Below, in pieces: positions 31,460 to 44,845 of a stretch of 64,000 nt of DNA. The DNA lies in assembly GCF_000006405.1 (NCBI RefSeq), contig NW_003202385.1, positions 461,675 to 525,674 on the forward strand, in the 5' to 3' direction. Source of the DNA: Perkinsus marinus ATCC 50983 (Eukaryota > Perkinsozoa > Perkinsida > Perkinsidae). The translations under genes were made by a program, and so were the position numbers. Position 1 is the stretch's first letter, and the number at the start of each line of letters is the position of its first letter. The notes under the pieces are model-generated. The model had not been told where the DNA came from. It saw nothing but the letters and a program-made list of their open reading frames with translations, and did no database searches.

Positions 31460-32904
31460 GCGGCGGAGTTCTACTCTTGTTCCTCTACACCTTCCTCGAT
31501 GCCAACAAGGCTGTTATGGTCTACTGGAGTTACAGTGCTCGGTCTCCCGATGAGAGGTACTGTGGGCAGGAAACTATCGACTTAGCCACGGAATGATAGT
31601 CATTTTATGCTCGTCATAATGAGCCATAGGGGTCGAGGTGCTCGAGGATGGTCGTCACTCTTGAGTGAATTCCATGCGGCCGTCCCGGTAGTCGGCATCC
31701 CCCAGTTCCGATCGAGCTCTGTATACCATGTAGATACTCAGCAGGATCCATGGTTCTCGCTGAGAATGTTCTGTCACTCGTGGCTTCACTGGGCATATCC
31801 CTGGCATGTCTTGGTTCGAAACAGTGCCATTCGATGTGGTCCACTCGCTACTTCCTTCGACTCATCCCCAGCGCCCTCAGCTTCACTATGGCCAGAGTAA
31901 GGCAGCGAAATCCTAGGCGCATAAAGCAGCTCATTAGATTCTGGGCCTGCGAGCGTTGCAATACATCGATGCTGGTACGTTGAAGGTGATGTCCCAAGCA
32001 GTCCTTCCGACCAATGCCATCCTTTCTAGTTTGCTCATGGGCACTAAGTCGGTAACGGGTTCATTCGTTTGGCATTTTTTATGCATCAATATTCTCATTC
32101 TGAGGTAGGAAGATCTTTCCTCCTAGGCATCAAAATGACTCAAAACTCCCGTAAACATCATGAGTTCCATGGGGCGCATCTACGATCTTCTCGATTCTGA
32201 ATGTGATGAATTTGCTTTCGTATGGCGAGTTGTGATCTGAGTCTTCCATCACTGGTGTTCACTTCCAATCTCAATGAGAATCGCTATAGATACTCGGTCA
32301 TACAATGGCAATGCCTCCTCCTAGTATTCGTGACAACCGCGGCCTTCTATGAGATACGAGTATTCGAGGAGCGACAGTTCGCAACGATCAGCCAGGGACT
32401 GCCCCTTTTCTTGGCGACTTTGACGTTCACCAGCATCGGTGCCGTGTACTCCGAGAAGTGTATCAAAGCTGGTGGCGATGTCCCTTTCTATTACCAGAAG
32501 GTCCCTCAATAGCGGCTGTCGTATTCAACTGTAGTTCCACCCTGTTTCAGGCCATGCTGTCGATAGCAAGTTGTCTATGCGTGGGGACTCTCATAGTCAT
32601 AGCGCCTGTTATTGATGGTGACGCTACTCGGAGGTTGAGTCATCTTTTCGACCACTGGGATGAGCGTACACTCATCGCCCTGGTGTCGTGGACCTTGTCG
32701 AGTTGGACGGCAGGTATCGTTGTGAAATGGTTGTCTGTTGTGATCAAGAACATAGCACAATGTGTGGCGATACTCATCACATATTTCATAACGAGCATTT
32801 TCTTACTCCACGAGTACCCTTCCTTTGCTGCTGTTCTCCTGGCTTGTGCGGTACTACAATCATCATTCATGTACGTATCGACTATCCTTCCCCGGTATAA
32901 GTGA
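31460..32904 (+). pseudogene. SLC35A-type nucleotide-sugar transporter, frame-disrupted
   Basis: Golgi-type multispanning nucleotide-sugar antiporter family. Recognised pieces in order: VLLLFLYTFLDANKAVMVYW (about 31,475), VLAENVLSLVASLGISLACL (about 31,753), YFLRLIPSALSFTMAR ending at donor 31,896, ILGLRALQYIDAGTLKVMSQ (31,938-32,051), RYSVIQWQCLLLVF with AVYSEKCIKAGGDVPFYY (from 32,279), and VKWLSVVIKNIAQCVAILIT to the stop at 32,904. Introns 31,897-31,937 (41 nt) and 32,052-32,278 join in phase. Single-base frame breaks seem needed near 31,592, 31,748 and 32,510. At the last site a 26-nt GT-AG intron (32,472-32,497) would also restore frame but would remove a family-like segment. So this is a pseudogene, or the assembly has small indels. 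The first exon is not located. Confidence 0.62.
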
Positions 32905-33515
32905 CTGAATTCGATGGCGACCATTCTGGCAGGTCATTTCCACCTCTCCATCAGTCTTGTGTTGTGATAAGTATATTTTTTCCGACATACAAATGCAGTT
33001 TACGGGTGCATTACATTCGGCGAGAAACACACATCTTATCCTTTTGAGGAGGATACACAATACTGGCGAAATCGATCAGGAATCGCGATTAATATGGTTC
33101 TGGCCATCGATGAAGACCAGTTGTCATGACGTTCTGACCGATTCTGACCGGTTGTCGATGAAGTACGTTATTTGCAAGTTCCATTCCTTCCCTGACTCGA
33201 ACTGATGAGTCATCATTGCCCAAACCCACGACTTAGTCACTACGCCATATGTGTTAGTAACAGTCTCGATTATTTCTTTTCCCCACCTCCCGCCCAGGTG
33301 GTGGACTCCGAGCCGTAGCTCTTGGCATACGGATGAGGCCGCCCTGTTGCATTGCTAGTGAGACTTACCGATCTACTGCCCAACGCCTGTTTGGAAGGGC
33401 AGCAAATTATTGTTCAAGTAACAGCCATAACGGATGCTAGATTCTCCTCTTGTGAGTCTATCACACTTTTGCCACTTGAACACGACACTAAGCAAATGTC
33501 ACAAGCGCTACCAAT
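32905..33515. other. No recognisable gene
   Basis: Spacer between two convergent genes; 3' UTRs expected. Nothing else seen. Confidence 0.55.
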
Positions 33516-36500
33516 CTATTCGAATATCTGCCGGCGATGTTTCGACCGAGTTAGTCTACTGACAGGCCGAGTCGGAGCAGTACTCGCTGATGACGGGACC
33601 GGATGGAGGCTTCTTGGACCAGGTACGGATACGTCGTCGCTCGGGAGCGGGGGCCTTCGTTGGACTGTGCGGGAAGCTCCATCGCCGGGTTGAGCTCTCG
33701 ATGCAGTATGAGGCCTTGGTGACATGGCAACAACGCAAGCTCGGCGGGAGGTCTCGCTGGTGCCGGGTCGACGATCGGCCTCATCCCGAACCATTGATCT
33801 TTCGTCATCGTGACTTCGGGAGCTCTCTTCTACTCTATGACCAAGAACAGATTGTTCCACCGAGGACTGGTCGCTCATCGACAAGTTGAAACTCGCCACT
33901 TGAGGTTCGAAATTGACCACGTTTCGATCATTTTGTCGGGAAGAGGATTGAGAAGTAGGCCGCAACCAATACCGAGATTCAATATGGTTGAATCGGTCGT
34001 TCAGACTCTTTGCCAAGTCACTGCGACTGAGGTACGACGGAAGCGAAGTGGAACTGTCCATGTTATCCGATTCAACCCGGGCGTAGTCCCGCATCACAAT
34101 ACCAGGCAAGAGCGACTTCGGTGTCCGCAGAGGATGCCGTTCGCCGATTCTATACAACGCAGAGGCTTCCTCGTTGACACGAGAAGTGGAAGGCTTCTCT
34201 GATCCTCGAATATAGAGGCCATCAGCTGCAGCATCTTTCTTGACGAATCCATCTGAGGCCTCGTTGGAAGCGCCACGCACGCGCGACCGGACAGCAAAAA
34301 TACGAGAACACTCGTCCTCACCGATGAGCTCTCTCACTACGTTGTAGGCGTGCATGGTCATGCTGATATTCGTGCTTAAGTGCGCTAGGGAGCTCGGCAA
34401 CTGATACGTCCCAAGGGGTCGGTTGGATGCTTGCAACTTGCCATCCGTCTCATCCCAAATCTCAAGGATACTTTCCTTGTCGGAGGCACCACAGCGCAGG
34501 AACAGTATACATGGAGTACACAAGATGTGTACTGCCGCATCGATGCGGCCACTTGCCTGAGGTCCTCCAGTAGGAAATCGACTTCTTTCCTCCAATTCAT
34601 CAGCCGTGAGGAGTACGACTGTACCAGCGCTGTTGATTACTGCCAAGCTACCCCGGCTCGAGCATTCCGCCGTTCCTTGTCGACAAAGCTGTCCAGTTGA
34701 CGTCTTCCGATAGCCACATCTTGATCGATGGTTTCCGTATCCTGACCCGAAGAGACTTCTGTGGACATCGAGCTGTTTGGCTTGCTTCGCCATCAACCAT
34801 CGAGAAGATACTCGTAAGCTCGAGTCCAGCAGAAAGCTGGTTTCACCGTCGAGAGCGGCGAGTCGGTCCAAATCTTCATCCAGTCCGGGGGCTGCGTCGT
34901 CACTGGATGAGTTTAGGCCAGTGGCTTGCGGAAAATGCAGAATGTGTTTCGGGTGTGGTAAATTAGCCACATGAATGTCCTGGTGAAGTCGAGGAGGAGT
35001 CCCGGGCTCACACCGCCATATTTCCACACTTCCCGGATTCATAAGTAGCGCGATAGACTGCGAGCATTGCATTGAACAATGTGACTTCACTTCTCGATTC
35101 TGAGATAGGGTCGAGCCACGACAGCTGCCGCAAGCTGTGTCGATGGCAAAGATTTTCCGATGTGATTTTGATAGAGCAACGATGACGGCGGGCAGAGCAT
35201 AGATGGCGTTCAACTTGACACCAAGTATATCGATTTCCACCCAATCGGGACTAGCGAACCTCTTGTAGACGACGCCACTGGAAGAGGAGCAGGCGGCAAC
35301 CCAGGGCTGCTTCATGGGCTCGTTGTGTGACAGCCTAGAGATGGCGAGACCAGTGACTGACTGATGCAAGAAGGGAGCTCTCGAGTCACTGCTCAAGTCT
35401 GGGCGATCAGTCGGGGAACCATCGTCCGCTGCGTGGCATGTCACGTGCCCGGCTGAAGTGCCGATGATGAAATGCTCGAAGGTGTTCTCATCGATGGCGA
35501 AGGCGGTGATAGTAGTTGCACCCCTCACGTGGTGAAACGTTATTTTTTCCACGAGACTTCCATCATACAGACTGTAAATGCAGACATTATGCGGGTGGGC
35601 TATGAGGACTTCACGGTCGAGGTAATTGATGGCAATAGCCACGACAATATGTGAAGGCTCCGAATGACATGATGCAGTGACCATCATCTCGTTGGTTACC
35701 GGGTCCGAGGGATCTTCCGTGAGTGACATAAAATGCATTCTCTTGTCACTGACGAGTACCAAGCGGTTTGGCCCAAAAGGAAAAAGGGACTTTAGATTGG
35801 ACACTGTGCGTGAGTTGAGGGTCTGATATTCAGTCCACATTCGGGTATCCCATAGTTTAACGACCCCAGATCGATCTGCGGTGATGAGTGTGTCGGTACC
35901 ATCAAGCATGGCAACGCTCGAGAGCGACCTCTGGTGACCTCTCAGTGTTGCGACAGCGCGTGGTCGGTCGAAGGCCGAGGCTTGGGCGTTATAGACCTTG
36001 CAGAAACCGTCGAACTGTGCCGTGAATAGAAGTCTTCGTGTATCGCCATAGGCCAGACTGCTGATACCTTTAACATGTGTGCTACCGTCACAAGGCAATC
36101 TCTCATTGAGACATGTGATAGTCTGCATACGCGACGAATCCCACAGAAGAACTGAGCCGCCCATCGTCGATGTGACCAGGCGTTCTGAGCCTGCATCCAA
36201 AAGGCAGGTGGTCAATGAGCCTCTTGCCTCGGAATAAGCATCGGCTACCATCAAGTAGCCTACACGACGGCGCTCGGAATGATGCCATACATCGAGAACA
36301 TAGTCTGGCACCCCGTGAGCAGGTAGAGGACCCTCGGCCGAGCCTTTGGTGCGGGTACATGTAACCCATCGGTTGCCGAGCTGTATCGAAGGCCATAAAC
36401 CAGTCGTTGTGAAACGCTTAGTTTTCACGATGGCCTTCAAGCGACACTCTTCCTCGCTCTTACGGATATCCCAGAAGCATATATGTTGCGAAGAGAGCAG

Positions 36501-37635
36501 GGCAGCAGCTGTATGGTCACTATCACTGTATCCTGAGACGGGGGAATCCAAAGCTCGCACGCCCAAGACTGGTCTACCGCAGGACATGATGAAGGAGTCT
36601 GTGACATCAGTGGTTTCGTGGTTGAACGGGAGAGTCTTCCATACTTGGAGACGCTGAATGGAGCCAACAGTGAGTTTACCAACATCCAGGCGGGATCTTA
36701 CGTTCTTGTGTGGTTTGAGCAGTCTCATCGGCGGTGGACCACGTCCTGAGTCGGCTATCAGTAAGTAGTTGAGTCCATATGCTTTGGCTGAATGGGCTTC
36801 AACGATGCCATCAGGCCTGGGGATATCGCATGACTATTCCAGAGCTCCTCCGCACTGCCCACCCGTGCCGAAACACATCAATTAACTCCGTGTTCATAGC
36901 GGCGGTCACGGACCTCACGCCACTGCCTACCCCGTCGGCCTTTTCAAGCAAAATGCTACGGTAACGTCCGACAAAGTCCGTCCAACTGATCAATACAATG
37001 TTCGATTTCTCCATAGTGACAGGAACATACCTGATGAAGCCCGTAGCCTCACGGTCACATTTCCTGAAGAAGGATACGATCAGCTCCATCAACTCTGCTA
37101 GTGCAGGGCCAGCTTCTGCACGCCGGTCAAAAGTGTCGAGGTCGAGATGGAACAGGCACAAGTAGAGAAACTGGACCACCGTCAATCCGACAGGTTCTGG
37201 TCGTTTCTTGCAAGTCATGGGGAATCTGAGGAGAATGGCTGAGCGACTTTAATGACCAATCTCGAGTCGAGATTCGTTTCTTACTCGTTGTTGTTTTGTG
37301 ACTGCATTATCTCTGCATTCGCCTTGCTGTTGGTATAGAAATCTTTCTCAAGTTCTACCAAAGCATCTCGCTCGAATAACGAGAAGAAGTCTCGAATGAG
37401 GGGTACTTGACCAATGGTCATAGATACTGCGGAACTGGGCGAGGCGTGGTATAATAAGACGGCCAACAACGCAACTCCATCAGCCATTCGGTAGTAGTCC
37501 GTTTCCCTCGTGACCTGAAAAGTCTTCAGCTGTTATCGTGGTCTCAATTGCGCCTAGTAAGCTAACAGCATTCCGATCCTCAGATGGGCTACCAGTACGA
37601 ACACACCAAATAATTCCCGCCCCTTCGACAGACAT
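33516..37635 (-). CDS. EF-hand and WD40-repeat protein
   Basis: Long scaffold-type protein of about 1,250 aa. Proposed exons: 37,635-37,567 (ATG), 37,514-37,285, 37,225-37,031, one starting at 36,985, and 36,745-33,516 (1,075 codons). Introns of 52, 59 and 45 nt join in phase; the donor of the fourth exon is undecided. An EF-hand loop DREATGFISWTD is created by the 45-nt splice at 37,030-36,986, with side chains fitting loop positions 1, 3, 5, 6, 8 and 12. The big exon holds at least six WD40-like blades, for example ICFWDIRKS, SVLLWDSSRM, GFCKVYNAQ, GVVKLWDTRMW with RGHQRSLSSVAMLDGTDTLI. The last 200 residues are serine/arginine/proline-rich and probably disordered. EF-hand/WD40 proteins of this layout (WDR49/WDR64/EFCAB8-like) are typical of ciliated cells, but no function is proven. 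The start lies 167 bp from the dynein fragment's stop on the same strand. Confidence 0.8.
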
Positions 37636-40625
37636 TCGCTGACTCGCTTACAACAGCAGCTGTTAGTGGTTGGAGCCGGGCCATATACCGTGCTCAGTCA
37701 AGAGCAACACACTGGCTTCTCTCTCATCGTACTCTGGTAGCCCCCATATCATGAACACGACACTGCTAGGAGGACCACAAGGACAACTCGTTAATGAATA
37801 ATCATGAACTTGTCGACTCCTTCACTGAGTCGATGCACTGCCGTATGAACTCCGAGTTGAAGAAGTCGGACTCGGCCAGTTGCGATATCTGACGACCACT
37901 GAGACCTTCAAGTGACCAAGAGCATCAAAGCACCGACCGTGACGGCAGACAGCTTCGTCGGGAGCGACAAGCCAGCTTGCTCGATGAGGGTTTCCCATTG
38001 CTTGGCACTGAGCAAGCGAATCTCCTCCAACACTGAACAATTCCATCGCTGCCAGACCTGTGAGTCATGCCTCACAACCGAGCAAAAACGACAATGAACA
38101 TACCTCAACGATGTCTTGGACCAAAGCCTTGTATAATTCTCCGTATCGTTCAGAATCGAAACCACTTTGCGGACTAGTTCGTCCGCCACTCATCAGACCA
38201 CCTACGGTGATGAAATTGTAATATCGAGAAGACTCTGCTGCTGGTTGCTACTATTGCCAGCTTGGAGGGCAGCCTGGGCAGGCTTAACACGGACTGAACA
38301 AGCTTCCTTGAAAGCGGGTATGTCGCACGTGAAAACTCCTTCTCCCAACCATTTCGACAGAAGCTTATGCCATAGGGAAATCTACCAATATGAACTCACT
38401 AGTTGCGACATACAAGACACCTGCCTCGGTCCAGATTTTCTCGGATTCTTCAATCAGCTGACCAAGCCCTGTCGTCTGTAATCAAAAAAATACTGGACCA
38501 ACCTTACTATGGCAACTCACTTCATGAGGCCTCAGCTGATTGCTTGAGTTCACCAAGGACGTACCCCCAGCGTGCTCCTGTAGATAGCGGCGGACTTCTC
38601 ACAGAAAGGATGCGTTATGCTACTCACGTCGATGAACTTCTCGCTTTGCTGTGCCCACTCCATCCGTTGCTTCAGCTGAGCCCCAGACGACTTCATCTCA
38701 GCCAACTCTTCCAGAACCTATCCAGTGTTACGACCGTAGAGGAATACCATACATTCACGCCCAACAGGGGAATTTCCAAACCATGGACATCAACCTTACT
38801 TGATCAGCCACCGCCCATCTAGCCTCTCCTAACGCCATGAATCTCCCTTCTGGATCAGTAATGGTCTCCCTCATACCCCTGGCGGTCTCCTCCAGTGTAT
38901 GCGCTAATGCATCTACAGCAAGGACTGAGTAGCTGCTGCCCACACTCATCCCCCTACGTAGTTCCTCCATCATTGGTCGTTTCTCCGCCCTAGTGTACTC
39001 ACAAGCCGCCGGTAGTTTACTGTTGATACAGTCTGTCGACAACTGCATGAGACTTTCTAATTTCACACTGTCATCAACCGAGACCTTCATTTTGTATCTG
39101 AACTCCATCAATTCATCCCAGGCCCCGCAACAGCAGATTTCACTGTCGAGCCAGAAGATAGAGGTCTTCAACTTCGACTTTAGCCATCTCCAGTTCACTC
39201 AGCTCTTCCTCCTTCAACCGCTCCAGCATTTCCAAATATCTTAACACAGACTGTGATTCTGGCTCATCAGGAGCCCAATCTCACCTCACGAAAGATTCCA
39301 ACTTGGTCGGTCTCTGGTCGAGCTCGTGATTAACAGCTATGTATTTTTCACCCGCTGCTTTACACTCTTCCCGAAGGACCGACAGTAGAAGACCCTTCAT
39401 AGTCACCAAAGCTCGCTGGGGTATCGGCGCCAACAACTGCTTCAACTTTCTCGCTTCTACTGACAGCGCCCCCACACTTTGAACCTGCCGAAACCAGGCC
39501 TGACATCAGCCGTTACATGCAATAGCCATACATTATTCAATCTATCGACCTTCCCGATGAACTCCGTCATGCGCGCCATCTCTCGCTGCAATGCTACTGG
39601 ATCAACAGGCCTTCCTTCCGGTTCTGCGGCAGAGCATTCGCAGCCGATCACAACCATAGAATGACCACCATCAGCGCTGATGAACTTCATCTTTGCGAGG
39701 AATTTCTCCTCATCCCAGGCTCGACCGTATCTATTAGCAGTAAACGAGCCCATTCAAGGATCTTGCTAGACGTAATATTTTACGCCGAGTTTCAGATCAA
39801 AGCGCTTGTACTTTTGTCGTAACAGGTCACTCAATGAGGCGTACAAAGGAAGACGAATCACTCCAAGTAACATCCTTCAACTCGTCTCACTCGTATATCT
39901 CTCTGTACTCAACTAGCTGTCGCTGAGCAGACTCCAACGCCGTCTCGAAATCCACACACAATCTATCGAATATCTTCTCCGACGCTGTTATGAATCTAAT
40001 ACAAGTCGATCCTTTTGCAGGCATAAACTTATTGAATCTACCGTCGGTCCTTCTGTAACGCTTCCTCAACAATCGTGGCCTCACTGTGATGCCCGTTTCC
40101 ATCTAAGAGCACATCTGTTTTCAATACCAAATCTTCTTCAACTCGCAACTGCTTACCATCTCCCGATGCTTTCAGGAACTTCCGCAATCGCTGTCGACCG
40201 TAGTTTTTGAAGTCGCCGTAAGGAGCACTGATCCCTGATACGGTGTCGCGCAGAAGCCCCTTGAATGCCGCATGAAAGTCGGCCAAAGTTGGAGTCTGAT
40301 GAGCTCAGTACAACAGCGATGGCGCGGAAACTCACCGCGATGAGAAGGGCTGATCTACTAGGATGAGGACCACCAACCAGACCATCGTCATTGAAATTGA
40401 CAGTGACCGATAGCAGCTTGGGGTGCATCAAAAGTGTGTCGAGAAGACGCAACACTGAGCGTATGCCAAGTTCCACTAGAGCCTGCGAAGATCCACTTCA
40501 ACACGCACGCTCAACAATGACCTAGATTCCGATACACCCTATGCTGCTATTTAAGAGTTCGACAGAGCTGTATCAAGATCTCCTAACCACAGCACAGTGA
40601 GCTTACACATTACTTGTCGGGAACA

Positions 40626-40821
40626 CAGTGCTAGAATATATGATTGCTTTCCTCAGCTCAGCTCAGAAATTTCCTCACTAATTCTAGAAGTTCACATGCA
40701 AGCTCGAATAGAAATGCACAGAAAACAATGAGAATTGCGGAAAATTGAAAGTGAATTTTCTCAGAATTTTTATATTGTCACCAACACGGGTAGTTGACCA
40801 TGTTATTGCTTTCATTCACTG
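40626..40821. repeat. hAT-like MITE copy (B1)
   Basis: Starts CAGTG and ends CACTG. Flanking 8-mers cgggaaca and cggtaaaa agree at 6 of 8. Lies in a dynein-gene intron, 22 bp from copy B2. Confidence 0.7.
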
Positions 40822-40843
40822 CGGTAAAAAGTGAGTAATGCTG

Positions 40844-41029
40844 CATTGTTGGAGTATATGTTCTTCAGCTGAGCTCAGGTGTTTCCTCAGAAACGATAAC
40901 AGCTTATAGACGTACTCGGATAGAAGTGTATAAGTGCCGATAAGAAAGAATCCCCCAAAACTTTCCAAGTTTTATTTCAAATTATCACCAACACACAGAG
41001 TTGACCATGTTATGTATTTTCCCACACTG
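40844..41029. repeat. hAT-like MITE copy (B2)
   Basis: Starts cattgttggagtatatg and ends cccacactg. Flanking 8-mers taatgctg and ttatgctg agree at 7 of 8. Confidence 0.78.
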
Positions 41030-41109
41030 TTATGCTGAGCCGAAATCTCAAGCGACTCCACGAGTGATGCATGGTTGCTTTCTGCGATATAACAGCCTTG
41101 CGAACAATG

Positions 41110-41338
41110 GAGTTTCACCCGTTTAACGTGAAGTAGCGTTATACTCTGTGTGGAAAAATTCGATATTCGCGATATGAATTGAACTGGAAATACTTGCTGG
41201 ATTACACCGGACTGACCACCCCATATCACGCGGCGCACATCACGTGTTTCGGGCGTTATCTATTTATGCGTTCTTCATTGAAGTGAAATGTGAACTATTT
41301 TTTCACTAGTGTTTTTCATATCGCGGTGGTGAAACTCC
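41110..41338. repeat. Palindromic MITE family A copy, with internal insert
   Basis: Begins ggagtttcacccg and ends ggtgaaactcc; internal cgatattcgcg and ttcactagtgtttttcatat are family hallmarks. About 100 bp longer than the typical 126-bp copy. Confidence 0.8.
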
Positions 41339-41916
41339 AATGTACAATTCGATCCTAACTGCTCCAGTTCAAATGATAATCGTCGCAGCTTCGCAGGGCG
41401 ACACCAGGAAGACTCACCGAATGGCAACGTCTCTCAACCAGTCGTAGGAAGGACGGAAGTCTTCTCACATTCTGCATTGCGATGTCACGACCGAGCTCCC
41501 GCTCCCCTGAGAAAAGCTCCTAATGTAAGTCATTGAAACACTCCTACTCTGATGTCGCTTCTCAACAGCGACGCCTCTCCTTGAGGACCACCAGGCGCGC
41601 TCAACCTTCATCTTCTCGCATTCTTCTCCTGAAGGCAATTACCATACCATAAATCGGACAATTCATAGCGTTGCTACTCCTTTCAATAGCATCAGTAGCC
41701 GTCGCCGTGAAAGTGTCGTAGACAGTATTAACCACATCTTCGAGGCTGCCAGAAAGTAGTCGCCTATTTCAATTCCGGTCGGCCCTCAGATCACTTGATC
41801 TCAATATCTTCTATCGCTCCCCCTGCATCGTCCCCTCCAGAATCTCCTCTCTTCAACTCGTCACCGACTGCATACAAGCATAGTTCACATCTCAATAGAT
41901 ATCGTTATATATCATT

Positions 41917-42042
41917 GGAATTTCACCCTAGTGATATGAAAAACACTAGTGAGAAACATATTTCACGACTACTGCAGTACACCGCGAATATCGCGTTTTT
42001 CACCGAGTTTTACGCCACTTCACGTAAAACGGGTAAATCTCC
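41917..42042 (-). repeat. Palindromic MITE family A copy (126 bp)
   Basis: Reverse orientation of the copy at 49,787: ggaatttcaccc, then tgaaaaacactagtgag, then cgcgaatatcgcg and cacgtaaaacgggt. Confidence 0.85.
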
Positions 42043-42289
42043 ATTGCATGAGTTAATAGATTACTATCACACATAGTTAACATCTCAACAAGATATATAT
42101 AAGTCGACAGCCATTCAAATAGAGCATCAAATGCGTTTTAGTGGTGAAAGCACAGATCATCTCAAAGGATTGACCACGTCAAGTAAGCGTGATCAGTATC
42201 ATCAGCCAACCACTACGCAGATCTAAATCATTATCAGTTGGTTGAATGCAAAAGTCTATAGTAACTATAGACGACGACCTTCGACGGAG

Positions 42290-42485
42290 CTTCACTCACG
42301 ATATGAAAAACACTAATGAGAAACATATTTCACATCTCACTTCGCGAAAAACGCATGATGCAGTGAATAACGCGTAAAACACGTTATATGTTCTTCACGT
42401 GATATCGGACGATTAGTCCGGTGTAATTCGCGAATATCGCTTTTTTTACATCAACTCTTGCGCCCTTCACGTAAAACGGGCTATA
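42290..42485. repeat. Palindromic MITE family A, rearranged copy
   Basis: Contains atgaaaaacactaatgag, attcgcgaatatcgc and cacgtaaaacgggct with extra internal palindromes; termini incomplete. Confidence 0.65.
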
Positions 42486-43473
42486 CCACCGAGCTAAGAA
42501 AATTCCCAAGTCCTTACTTTCTCCCCGAATTGGGCCCGTGGTCGAGCTACCTCCATCACGCACCTGTCGTATGAGAAGCTGTAATGCTGTTGCTGTGCAA
42601 TCGATTGTTACCTTCTCTTGAATAGCAATGAATGTACTGAGATCATAACACTTCTCCTCTTCAATCTTCACCATTCTAATACGCCCAATAGCAGAGACAC
42701 TAGACTGAACCTAAACGTGTAATCACTTACGCAAAGGTCACAGTATCTTCAACTTACCTCCAACATCGCCCTCGCGAACCGAGGCTGGGCCATCAAGAGG
42801 CTCTCCGAGAGCTTCTTCCTAGTCGATGTAAACCTTCTAAGTCGTGCCTGAGCAGTGTCATCATAGGAACAGCTACTCCCACAACAACCCTTTCAAAAGG
42901 TTTCTTGTGCGTGCGGCTGCTTAGGTCGTCCCCAAACAACATGCATTCGATGAGGATATGCATTTCCGTTATCTCCACTGTTCTTTTCAACCGAATTCAT
43001 TGTTTTATATGATATCGATACGAGGTAGCATTATTTTCATAATCATTTCCAAACGAGCAACTTCAAACTTCGAATGACTCGTTATCGGTGAATATAGCAC
43101 CTTCACCAGTGTTTCTCATATCGCGGGTGAAACTCAATTAATAAATATAAATCTATAATAAACTATCGTAATTTCCCACACTTAAAATTAATTTTTTCGA
43201 TATTTTCCACGATCAACCTACATTCACTCTCCAACGACCAATGATCTTTCTCTGGGTATAATACTTGAAAACAGACATACTCCGGAGCACCTGAACGAAA
43301 AATGTCTTAAACAAGATGTATCTCGGCCTCACCCGAAATCGCATAGATTCCTCCATCCAATTGGATAGAGTCGTGTGCTCCGAGGGCTCTCCAGGGCAAA
43401 AGCGTACCGGAAAGAGAATATAAACCTCCACGCTCGATACACAGTGATGATTAATTCTCTCACGGTGAGTGCG

Positions 43474-43605
43474 GGAAAATACACATGTGCTGGTGACAAT
43501 ATGCGGAAATTTTTGGGAATTTTTTGTTGATTTCCGAACAGTTCAACCAGTGTAAATTAGGGAGGGAACTGCCGAGCTCAGTTGAGAATACCGAACACAT
43601 ATTTT
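43474..43605. repeat. hAT-like MITE copy (B3, partial)
   Basis: atacacatgtgctggtgac, ggaaatttttgggaatt and gagctcagttgagaatacc match family B in order; right end eroded. Confidence 0.65.
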
Positions 43606-44091
43606 TCCACAACTGCACACAGTCGAGTCTCCAAGAACGTATCAATTCCAAGTTTGTTGTGATTTTTGTTGTTCACACTTTTACCATAAAAAACCTATTT
43701 TTTCTCTGGCATTTATTTGTTGAGAATTATACTCATTTAGAAATAAGGATTATCAAATTTCTTCAGCGAAAATTCTGTATTCCGCACCAACTAAGAAATG
43801 CTCCAGCCTGGAACCTCAACGAGGCTTACATACAGTGATCAACTACATTAGAGTGAAACGGTAATATTCGTGATCACCGTTACTCGTAAGCTTATTGACT
43901 AACATGTCATATGCGTCTCGTGCGAAGAGACCATCTGTGTCCATTCTTACTATGCCAGAGCTGGAGATAGAGAAGTACTCCTGGTTGCGCTCATCGGGGG
44001 TGGTGACCACCAAGTCATATGGCTCGAAATCATAAGGGTCTGTCAGCGGCCGACGGTTGAGGAACCTTAACGCAGTATAGACTCATCAATG

Positions 44092-44280
44092 CAGTGTGGA
44101 AATCTATGCACATGGTCAACTACATGTGTTGGTGAAAATGTGAGAATTCTGATGAGATTTTGGGAAATTATCATGGGTTTTTTTTTTCACTTCTACTCAA
44201 ATGTGTGTGTGGATTTCCATAATGTACTTGAAGAAACTTACGAGCTCAGCTGAGGTAACCAAACATGCTTTCTCACGCTG
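44092..44280 (+). repeat. hAT-like MITE copy (B4), perfect 8-bp target duplication
   Basis: Starts CAGTGTGGAAATC and ends TCACGCTG. It is flanked by identical 8-mers catcaatg at 44,084-44,091 and 44,281-44,288. It lies within a dynein-gene intron (44,066-44,487). Confidence 0.88.
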
Positions 44281-44343
44281 CATCAATGACGAAAGAAATG
44301 GGCAGATCCATCATCACAATATTCATGATTTCCTCTGTGCAAA

Positions 44344-44450
44344 AGAGTTTCACCCGTAATACTCTGTGGAAAACCCGATATTCGCGGTGATATGCACTAG
44401 TTGTGAAATATGTTCTTTACCAGTGTTTTTCACATAACAGGTGAAACTCC
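44344..44450 (+). repeat. Palindromic MITE family A copy
   Basis: agagtttcacccg to ggtgaaactcc with cgatattcgcggtgatatg in the centre. Shares the same dynein intron as B4. Confidence 0.85.
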
Positions 44451-44845
44451 AAAGAACTATTCCTACGACTATTATCTGCTCACTTACTTGAACTTAACAC
44501 TCGTGCTACTGCCCATCGATGCGAAGAAACCAATAGCCTCCTCTACTGAGCTCATCGGCGGCGGACCAACATCCTCGTCATTGCTCGCATCCCGTTGGCC
44601 TCCATCTGAAGTAGCAGCAACAACATTTATTTCTCACTCACATTTGAGGAGTTACTCTGATGATGAGAGCGTGAGGTCCACTGCCCTCTTAGAATTCGGT
44701 CAAGTTTCTCCAATGCCTCTCTATGTTCAGGACTAGGATTATCACTATTATGATCACCAGCGTACCTTCAATGGGTGTAAAACACGTGATACTTACAGTT
44801 AGGTGATACAAAACAACAGCGGCCTCAACCGTGCTCACTATAGCA

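Noticed and set aside
37660-37800. Minus-strand frame SSVVFMIWGLPEYDE as first exon of the EF-hand/WD40 gene
   Set aside because: It looks coding, but I found no in-phase splice to the next exon; the ATG at 37,635 gives a consistent model.
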